This document shows positions 57,686-64,000 of a stretch of 64,000 nucleotides of DNA, piece by piece. A program made the position numbers and the translations under genes. This DNA is from Rhizobium sp. CCGE 510 (GTDB lineage Bacteria > Pseudomonadota > Alphaproteobacteria > Rhizobiales > Rhizobiaceae): NCBI RefSeq assembly GCF_000292525.1, contig NZ_AEYF01000018.1, positions 62,001-126,000 of the forward strand, in the 5' to 3' direction. The notes below the pieces were generated by a model. The model was not told the DNA's origin and made no database searches. It saw nothing but the letters and a program-made list of their open reading frames with translations. Numbering within the stretch: the stretch's first letter is position 1; each line of letters opens with the position of its first letter.

Positions 57686-60600
57686 CTACTGGAATTCGAA
57701 AATCTGCCGGAAGACACCCGGCGCGATGATCGACAGCGGGTTGATCTGCAGGTTCGGCTGGTCGAAATTGCCGGTGAGCTTGAAGGTGATGCCGATCAAG
57801 CCGCGGTCGCTGCCGTTACCGAGGATGACGCCGATCAGCGGCAGTTCGGCAAACAGCCGGTTGAGGCCGTAGGCCGGCATGAAGGTGCCGGTCATGTCCA
57901 TATTACCCTTGCGGTCGCGCACCACACCCTGGAAGGTGGCGCCGATCTGGTCGCCGCGCAGTACGCCATTCTCGATGCCGACCATGCCATTGCGTGAGAC
58001 GACGCGGGCAAAGCCGCGCTGAAAGCGCTGCGATGAGGTATCGATCTCGCGCTTGACGGCTTCGTTGAGGCTGCGCTGCTCATTTCCGACAGGCGTCGAG
58101 ACGATCGAGCGCAGCCGTTGTTCGTTGACGATAGAGAACCGGCGCACGTCGAGCGAGCCGTCCCAGCCGCCCTGTGCCGAAAGCCTGATTGCCAGATTGA
58201 GCAGGCCGCCCTGCATGTGCTTGTAGAGATCGGCGAAACGCGATACCGCGCCGGCATCGCCGCTGGTGATGTTGATGACGCCGCCATCCTTCATCTGGCT
58301 GACCACGGCTTCGCCGCTGTCGGTAACGGCGGAAAAGTTCAACGTCTGCAGCTTGTCGCCGCGCAGTGACACCTGCGCCTGGAAATTGCCGATCTTCTCA
58401 TCGTTGAAGCCGACGACGTTTTTCAACCGCGCGCGCACCGATACGCCGGCGTCGCCGGCATCCCCGCCACCATCGCTATCGCCAGAGCCGGATTTCAGCC
58501 GCGCGATGACCGGCCGCGCATCGGCGCTGTCACCGGAAACCGAGACGTCGAAATTGCCCTTGCTGCGCTTGACCGACAGGGCGAAATCATCGAGCGAGGA
58601 GAGTTTGACGCTGTCGAAATCGGCTGAGATCAGCCCGTTTTTGCCAACGTTGAGCGAACCGTTAGCGCCGAAACCGTCGCCCTTCAGCCGGAAGTTCTTG
58701 ATCTGGGTGTTGTCGGCCGGGCCCGAGGTTTCGAATTCGGCTGAAGCCGCAATGCCGCTGCCCTTCGACCAACCTATCCACGGCAAGTCGAGTTGCGACC
58801 GGGTGAGGTCGAGCTGAACGTCCTGCCGGTCGTCGTCGATCCGCGTCAGCACCATCTTCACGCTGCCGCCGATAATGCCGGAAAGGCCGGGTATCAGCTT
58901 GTTGCGCTGCTCCTCGGAAAGCGTCGCAGTGATCACCCGCTGCCGCTTCGCGCTGTCGGCTGCCTCGACCGGCTCGGTAAGATCGATATCGGCCGGGACG
59001 CCATCGATCTGGGCCTTGCCATCGAGCGTGATCTGTTTCGGATTGCCGTTCAGCGTACCGTTGAGATTGCTGATCATCCGGCCGGAAAACGGCTTGGCAA
59101 GATCGATATCGGTGAGCTTCATGGCCGCCGTCCATTCGGCCGGCGGCGGGTTCTGCGAGGAGAGCAGACCGAAATGCGCCTTCACATTCGCCTCGATCCG
59201 CCCCTTGAAATCGTCGGGCGTAAAGCCGGCGCGCTGCAGCACCCGGATCGGCCTGTAGGTCAGAAGCTCGCCGACGGCATCCGCTGCCCCGGAGACCGTA
59301 AGATCGATATCCGCCATCAGCGGCTTGTCGTAGGTGGCGGGCAGGATGAAGGTTCCCTCCCCGAGAACAACGGACCGGCCGGAAGGGAAAAACGACGTGC
59401 CGCTCTTGATCGCGATCGTCGCAACGGGGCCGGCCAGGTCGAAATGTGCCGACGTGTCACGGATCGGCGGAATGTCGCCGGCGACGTTCATCCGCGCGCC
59501 CGCGATGTCGAAGCCGATGCGGATCTGGTTGGCGTCGAGCTTCAACCCCTTGCCGCCGGCTGCCTCGTCCAGCCTGCCGAACGGAATGAAGACGGAGATG
59601 GCGGCGTTGGTGACGGTGCCGCCGAAGAGGTTGGCCTGAACCCAGGTGCGCACTTTCGGCGCCATCCAGAACGGCCACATTTGTTTGATCGCCGTCGTCT
59701 GTAACTGTGCCGACTGGCCGGCAAAGCTGATCTCCGGCGATTTGCCGCCGAGCTTGACGTGCAGTGCCCCGTAAAGCGCGCCGAGCGGGCTGGAGACGGT
59801 CATGTTGGGAAACAGGAATTCACGCCCGGCGACGAGGTAGCGCCCGGTCGCCTGGATGTCGAAGGCGACGGGCTGCTCGCCGGAGCCGCTGGGGGCTGCC
59901 ATGCCGCCGCTGACCAGCAGATCGATGCCGAAGCCCTTGCCGGCCTGCGGGTCGAGCTTGTCGAGATCGATCAGCGCGCCGTTGATCGGAAGCGTGGTGG
60001 CGCCAAACCGGACGTTCGACCGGGCGATCTCGAGCGTCTGCTTGTCAAAATCATAGACGAGGTTGATCTGCCCGCCCGACAGCTCCTGCGGATCGCTATC
60101 TGCATAGATCAGGCCGGGATCGATATCGACCGTCGCCGCAAGGGCCGGCTGTACCCCATCGCGCGCCCTGGTGGCCGACACCGTCAGGTCGGCAAAGGCG
60201 CTGAGCCCTTGGCGGATCACGCCCTGATCGTTGCGTTTCAGCGAAAACGGCGTGAGATCGGCATGTTTGAGCGTCGCCACGACCTTCGATACGTGGCCGC
60301 CTTCCTTTTCGGCCAGCACGTCGAGCTCCGCCACCTCGCCGTTCAGCGCCACCTCACCGGTCAATTGCAGCGAGGATCGGCCGGCATGGGCAAAGACGAG
60401 GTTGTCGACGACCAGCGACAGCGGGCCGTTGGCGGTATCGGCGAGCTTGATGTTTATGCCGGAGATGCGCACCGAACTGGTCGATCCGCGGGTCACGATG
60501 CTGTCGAACATGTCGAATTGCGAGAAGATCTTCTCCATCGCCGCCGGCATCGCGTCGATGCGCAGATCGTCGAGCGTCAGAGGATTGCCGGAGGGCAGCA

Positions 60601-61087
60601 GCGCGGTATCGAGCGCGATATCGTCCGCTTCGATGTCGGTGACGGCGATGCGTCCGCGGAAGAGCTGCAACGGATCGAGCCCCAGGCGCACCGAAGCCGT
60701 CGTCGACAGGTGCTGGCCGCTCTGCTCATCGATCATGTTGACGTTGCGCGCTTCCAGCGCCAGTCGGAAATCCGAGGTGAAACGGATGACGGTGGAGCCG
60801 ACCTCGGCGTGGTAACGCGGCCCGGCCACGCCGTTCAATGCCGCCTGCGCCTGATGCGACAACGGCTTGTCGAACATGCCGCTCTCGACGGTAAAAATGA
60901 TCGCAGCGAGAACGAGGAGAATCAGTCCCACAAACCCCAAGGTCAGCTTCGCCGTGCGTCGCATCGGCGAACGCGGCGGCGGGCAATGAACGATGATCGG
61001 ATCCTCGGCCTGGGCGGACGGCAAGCGGTCCAGCGCAACGATATCCTTCTTGCGAAACGTGACCTTTTCGCCGCGGATGGCTGACAT
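57686..61087 (-). CDS. AsmA/YhdP-like large envelope protein (DUF3971)
   Basis: 1133-aa inner-membrane-anchored periplasmic protein. One helix near residues 45-65 (LTLGFVGLILLVLAAIIFTV) is followed by about 1050 residues of repetitive beta-strand sequence, ending in an AsmA-C-like part (NLAIRLSAQGGWDGSLDVRRF, FQGVVRDRKGNMDMTGTFMPAY, LRGDQIGATF). Such proteins form bridge-like lipid-transport grooves between membranes in other bacteria; the role here is inferred. Start MSAIRGEKVTF at 61087 with GAAGG. The frame extends further to 61153 but has no ribosome site. Confidence 0.87.
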   Translation of the reverse strand: MSAIRGEKVTFRKKDIVALDRLPSAQAEDPIIVHCPPPRSPMRRTAKLTLGFVGLILLVLAAIIFTVESGMFDKPLSHQAQAALNGVAGPRYHAEVGSTVIRFTSDFRLALEARNVNMIDEQSGQHLSTTASVRLGLDPLQLFRGRIAVTDIEADDIALDTALLPSGNPLTLDDLRIDAMPAAMEKIFSQFDMFDSIVTRGSTSSVRISGINIKLADTANGPLSLVVDNLVFAHAGRSSLQLTGEVALNGEVAELDVLAEKEGGHVSKVVATLKHADLTPFSLKRNDQGVIRQGLSAFADLTVSATRARDGVQPALAATVDIDPGLIYADSDPQELSGGQINLVYDFDKQTLEIARSNVRFGATTLPINGALIDLDKLDPQAGKGFGIDLLVSGGMAAPSGSGEQPVAFDIQATGRYLVAGREFLFPNMTVSSPLGALYGALHVKLGGKSPEISFAGQSAQLQTTAIKQMWPFWMAPKVRTWVQANLFGGTVTNAAISVFIPFGRLDEAAGGKGLKLDANQIRIGFDIAGARMNVAGDIPPIRDTSAHFDLAGPVATIAIKSGTSFFPSGRSVVLGEGTFILPATYDKPLMADIDLTVSGAADAVGELLTYRPIRVLQRAGFTPDDFKGRIEANVKAHFGLLSSQNPPPAEWTAAMKLTDIDLAKPFSGRMISNLNGTLNGNPKQITLDGKAQIDGVPADIDLTEPVEAADSAKRQRVITATLSEEQRNKLIPGLSGIIGGSVKMVLTRIDDDRQDVQLDLTRSQLDLPWIGWSKGSGIAASAEFETSGPADNTQIKNFRLKGDGFGANGSLNVGKNGLISADFDSVKLSSLDDFALSVKRSKGNFDVSVSGDSADARPVIARLKSGSGDSDGGGDAGDAGVSVRARLKNVVGFNDEKIGNFQAQVSLRGDKLQTLNFSAVTDSGEAVVSQMKDGGVINITSGDAGAVSRFADLYKHMQGGLLNLAIRLSAQGGWDGSLDVRRFSIVNEQRLRSIVSTPVGNEQRSLNEAVKREIDTSSQRFQRGFARVVSRNGMVGIENGVLRGDQIGATFQGVVRDRKGNMDMTGTFMPAYGLNRLFAELPLIGVILGNGSDRGLIGITFKLTGNFDQPNLQINPLSIIAPGVFRQIFEFQ

Positions 61088-61212
61088 GCGCCTTCGGGCT
61101 CTCCCTTTAAGTGAAGAATTGAACCCGGCCATGCTGGACGGGTTTCCGTCCACTATATAATTCGGGGAGAGAAAGTGTCATCCACAAACCCGGCAAAAGA
61201 AAGGTTTTCCTA

Positions 61213-61686
61213 ATGGCGGTTCCAGGCATCGGCGCCACGGCTCCTGATTTCAACCTCCCCCGCGACGGCGGCGGCCGCATCTCGTTGGCCGAATTCCAGG
61301 GCAGGCCGCTCGTACTGTTCTTCTATCCCAAGGACGATACGACAGGCTGCACCGCCGAATCGCTGGCTTTCACCGCGCTGGCGGGCGAGTTCGAGGCGGC
61401 AGGTGCCGTCGTCATCGGCATGTCGCCCGATTCGGCCGCCTGCCATGACAAATTCGTCAAAAAGCACCGTCTTTCGGTGGCGCTTGCCTCGGACGAGGAA
61501 AAGACCACGTTGCAGGCCTATGGCGTCTGGAAGGAGAAGAGCATGTACGGCCGTAACTTCATGGGCGTCGAGCGGACCACTTTCCTCATTCGCCAAGACG
61601 GCACGATCGCCACCATCTGGCAGAAGGTGAAGGTGCAGGGCCATGCCGAAACCGTACTCGAGGCGGTGCGGAATCTGGCCGCGTGA
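61213..61686 (+). CDS. Bcp-type peroxiredoxin
   Basis: 157-aa thiol peroxidase. TTGCTAES holds the peroxidatic Cys46 in the Bcp context (PKDDTTGCTAES). The usual resolving cysteine five residues on (CxxxxC) is replaced by Leu51, so it is a one-Cys or alternative-resolving member; Cys76 (SAACHDKF) is another candidate. Removes peroxides at the expense of thioredoxin in the family. Start at ATG 61213; its stop overlaps the next gene's GTG by three bases. Confidence 0.9.
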   Translation: MAVPGIGATAPDFNLPRDGGGRISLAEFQGRPLVLFFYPKDDTTGCTAESLAFTALAGEFEAAGAVVIGMSPDSAACHDKFVKKHRLSVALASDEEKTTLQAYGVWKEKSMYGRNFMGVERTTFLIRQDGTIATIWQKVKVQGHAETVLEAVRNLAA

Positions 61687-62510
61687 CCGGAGATCTTGCA
61701 ATAACGTCACTGCGCGGCGGCGCCATCGATGCCATCTGCTCCGCCGATCTCGACCGCAAGACGGCGCTAGCGCAGGAAAGCGCCACCCGCTGGTTTGCCC
61801 GCCGGGTGTCGTTGCGCTCGCCGCTTGATGCTGCTTTGCCGGACAGGCCCGGCCGTCCTGACAGACCGCTGCTGACACCGCCGACAAAGGTGGAAAAGCG
61901 CTCGCTGCATACGCTGAAAGGCCGGATCGCCCTGCTCCATGCCATCGCCCATATCGAGCTCAATGCCGTCGATCTGGCGCTCGATATCGTCGCGCGATTC
62001 GCCACCGAGCAGGTGCCGAATTCCTTCTTCGACGGCTGGATGCAGGTTGCCTTCGAGGAGGCCAAGCATTTCCGCATGGTGCGCGCCCGCCTCAAGGATC
62101 TCGGCGCCGATTATGGCGATCTTCCCGCCCATGACGGGCTCTGGCAGGCAGCCCATTCGACGCGCAACGACCTGACGGCAAGGCTTGCCGTCGCGCCGCT
62201 GATTCTCGAAGCCCGCGGCCTCGACGTCACGCCGTCGCTGCAGGCAAAGATGCGCCAGACCGGCGATCTCGAAAGCGCCGCGGTCCTCGATGTCATCTAT
62301 AATGACGAGAAGGGCCATGTCGCCGTTGGTGCCAAATGGTTCCGCTTCCTCTGCGCGCGGGAAAAGCGCGACCCGGCAAAAGCCTTTCAGGAACTGGTAC
62401 GAGCCAATTTCCGCGGCCCGCTGAAGCCGCCCTTCAATGATCTCGCCCGCGCCGAGGCCGGGCTGACGCCATCCTTCTATCGCTCGCTCGCATCGATCAG
62501 CCACGCCTGA
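61683..62510 (+). CDS. DUF455 ferritin-like protein
   Basis: 275 aa. Helical protein with HIELNAVDLALDIVARF and EEAKHFRMVRARLKDLGADYGD, giving Glu/His ligands of a di-iron ferritin-like fold (DUF455 family). Starts with GTG, overlapping the bcp stop (GTGA). Di-iron function is inferred, but co-expression with a peroxiredoxin fits oxidative-stress defence. Confidence 0.88.
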   Translation: MTGDLAITSLRGGAIDAICSADLDRKTALAQESATRWFARRVSLRSPLDAALPDRPGRPDRPLLTPPTKVEKRSLHTLKGRIALLHAIAHIELNAVDLALDIVARFATEQVPNSFFDGWMQVAFEEAKHFRMVRARLKDLGADYGDLPAHDGLWQAAHSTRNDLTARLAVAPLILEARGLDVTPSLQAKMRQTGDLESAAVLDVIYNDEKGHVAVGAKWFRFLCAREKRDPAKAFQELVRANFRGPLKPPFNDLARAEAGLTPSFYRSLASISHA

Positions 62511-62617
62511 GATCATTGGTATTTTTGGCGCGCATGACGATAAAGAAAGCATTCATTAACCATAAACGTGTCTAATTTTTCCCGAAGAGGCGTAGCGCAT
62601 CAATCGGGAGAGCCTGC

Positions 62618-63937
62618 GTGAACAGCGGACATCAGCACCGGGTATTCGGCAGGCGGGCCCAGGAACATATCCTGATCCTCGCAAGCGGCGACAAGGTCCG
62701 CCACATGACGGTGCGGCCGTGGATGGCAGCCCTTGCCTTCTGCGTCGTCGGCGTCTTCTCGATCGGTTACCTCCTCGCCACCTCCTATCTCGTGCTGCGC
62801 GACGATCTGATCGGCGCCACCATGGCGCGCCAAGCCCGGATGCAGCACGATTATGAAGACCGCATCGCCGCCCTGCGCGCGCAAGTCGACCGCATCACCT
62901 CCCGGCAACTGCTCGACCAGCAGGTGGTCGAAGATAAGGTCGACAAGCTGATGGAGCAGCAGATGGCGCTGACCTCGCGCCATGGCAAGCTCGACAATCT
63001 GCTCGACCGGGCCGAAAGCTCCGGCCTGACGGAAAAGGACGGCGCTCTGCCTGCCTCCTCTTCGCCCGTCCAGTCCTATGCCCCTGATCTCAAGGACAAG
63101 CGCGCTTCGCTGACCGGTGGCGGCATCCAGGCAATCGAGAAACAGCTGGCGAGCGGCGCCCCCGCCGATGCGACACCGGACAATTCGACGCTTGCTTATG
63201 TCCCGGCCGCCGAGACGGTTGGCGACCGCGCCGACCGCATCTTCTCAAACGTGACGCTGTCGCTGAAGGATCTCGAACAGGACCAGCGCAACCGCGTCGA
63301 GCAGCTGACGAGCGACGCCGGCAATGCCGCCAACGCCATCGGCACAGTGCTGACCCGCTTCAAGATTCCGGTGCCTGAGGAGACTGCGGCCAGGCAAGAC
63401 GACGATGCCGTCGGCGGCCCCTATGTCGAACCTGAAAGCAACGACGATTTCAACAATTCGCTGGTCGAGCTCGACGGCGCGCTGACGAGGCTCGAAGCGG
63501 TGCGCAGCACCGCTGAATCCCTGCCCTTCCGCAATCCCGCCATCGGCAAGGACGTGACGAGCCCCTTCGGCAACCGCCGAGACCCTTTCCTCGGCCGCCT
63601 CGCGCTGCATTCCGGCATCGATTTCCGCTTCTCGCCGGGCGAGAAGATCCACCCTTCGGCGCCCGGCAAGGTCATTTCAGCCGGCTGGACCGGCGGTTAC
63701 GGCAACATGGTCGAGGTCGATCACGGCAACGGCATATCGACGCGCTACGGCCATATGTCGCAAGTGCTGGTCAAGGTCGGCGACACGGTCGGCCGCAACG
63801 ACGTCATCGGCCTTGCCGGCAGCACCGGCCGCTCGACGGGAACCCATCTGCATTATGAGGTGCGCCAGGACGGCCACGCGGTCGATCCAGTATATTTCAT
63901 GAATGCCGGCCTTAAACTCGCCACCTACATCAAGTAA
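62618..63937 (+). CDS. M23 family metallopeptidase
   Basis: 439-aa membrane-anchored peptidoglycan endopeptidase-like protein. Cytosolic N-terminus, one TM helix (about 33-58), a coiled-coil region (about 65-135), and an acidic linker; then LytM domain with Zn ligands His331/Asp335 (HSGID) and HLH at 410-412. An intact HxxxD...HxH argues for active enzyme. GTG start at 62618 with CGGGAG upstream. Likely septum or elongation hydrolase; partners not shown. Confidence 0.92.
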   Translation: MNSGHQHRVFGRRAQEHILILASGDKVRHMTVRPWMAALAFCVVGVFSIGYLLATSYLVLRDDLIGATMARQARMQHDYEDRIAALRAQVDRITSRQLLDQQVVEDKVDKLMEQQMALTSRHGKLDNLLDRAESSGLTEKDGALPASSSPVQSYAPDLKDKRASLTGGGIQAIEKQLASGAPADATPDNSTLAYVPAAETVGDRADRIFSNVTLSLKDLEQDQRNRVEQLTSDAGNAANAIGTVLTRFKIPVPEETAARQDDDAVGGPYVEPESNDDFNNSLVELDGALTRLEAVRSTAESLPFRNPAIGKDVTSPFGNRRDPFLGRLALHSGIDFRFSPGEKIHPSAPGKVISAGWTGGYGNMVEVDHGNGISTRYGHMSQVLVKVGDTVGRNDVIGLAGSTGRSTGTHLHYEVRQDGHAVDPVYFMNAGLKLATYIK

Positions 63938-64000
63938 CAGCCGACAGGTAACCATCGCTTCACTCTGTACAGGGTGCGGCCTCTCTATTTCTTGACTTGC
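63938..64000. other. Window end, start of next promoter region
   Basis: 63 bp without a gene. CTTGAC near 63993-63998 resembles a -35 box that would serve a gene beyond the window. Confidence 0.3.

Noticed and set aside
59759..61084. 441-codon plus-strand frame opposite the AsmA-like gene
   Set aside because: Antisense shadow; low-complexity and without ribosome site. The same reasoning applied to long antisense frames at 29295-30866, 34330-35592, 44096-45640, 46517-47809 and 47967-49334.

Overview
This window is chromosomal DNA from an alphaproteobacterium of the Rhizobium/Agrobacterium group, most likely the Rhizobium leguminosarum/etli complex. The evidence is the high GC content, the gene families and their order (a suf operon led by a NifS-type desulfurase, paired PAS_5 and PilZ genes, DUF1489, an ATP12 chaperone, a BTLCP protease), rhizobial sigma-70 promoters (CTTGNN-N17-NTANNT) and the palindromic intergenic repeats typical of Rhizobium. 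No rRNA, CRISPR array, prophage or intact insertion sequence was seen. Almost all of it is ordinary core chromosome; the species assignment is inference.

Layout. 1-9 kb: rhomboid protease, candidate small RNA, PAS_5 and tandem PilZ proteins, prolyl aminopeptidase, BTLCP cysteine protease, DD-carboxypeptidase with SPOR domain, small hypotheticals, DUF1489. 8.6-12 kb: L-serine dehydratase, then a small accessory-looking cluster (SnoaL-like protein, Rossmann oxidoreductase, Rrf2 regulator). 12-20 kb: DUF599 and DUF1624 membrane proteins, MerR regulator with a palindromic operator, MgtE, a peptide-deformylase-like protein lacking metal ligands, BON protein, small repeat protein, ICMT-like methyltransferase, LipB, tRNA-Leu(GAG). 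20-29 kb: DMT permease, propionyl-CoA carboxylase subunits (pccA and pccB on opposite strands), glutathione-dependent formaldehyde dehydrogenase, GNAT, UPF0178, and a SugE/Gdx SMR transporter behind a guanidine-II riboswitch. 29-34 kb: crcB-rluC-HAD-ATP12 operon, then a copper-handling pair containing a YcnI-PCuAC fusion. 34-39 kb: glycine cleavage operon gcvT-gcvH-gcvP behind a tandem glycine riboswitch.

39-43 kb: GH25 lipoprotein, FdhF/YdeP-type molybdoenzyme, orphan mini flagellar rod-like protein. 43-50.6 kb: the suf operon on the minus strand in the order iscS-like, sufB, small membrane protein, sufC, sufD, sufS, DUF59, sufA. Its promoter carries what look like RirA (IRO) and Irr (ICE) sites. 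50.8-64 kb: alpha/beta hydrolase, acyltransferase 3, AnmK, TyrS, small exported protein, GH13 enzyme, a giant AsmA/YhdP-like protein, Bcp peroxiredoxin, DUF455 ferritin-like protein, M23 peptidase.

Three themes recur. One-carbon, glycine and serine metabolism is represented by sdaA, gcvTHP with its riboswitch, and the GSH-formaldehyde dehydrogenase. Iron-sulfur biogenesis is represented by suf, whose products include enzymes such as SdaA and LipB's partner LipA; GcvH and the lipoyl pathway (LipB) are linked in the same way. Envelope maintenance is represented by the DD-carboxypeptidase, M23, GH25, AnmK and AsmA-like genes. The most noteworthy items are the guanidine-II riboswitch, the ligand-less peptide deformylase homologue, the dual iron box at the suf promoter, the candidate sRNA with a CU-rich loop, the small membrane protein embedded in suf, and the mini flagellar-rod orphan.
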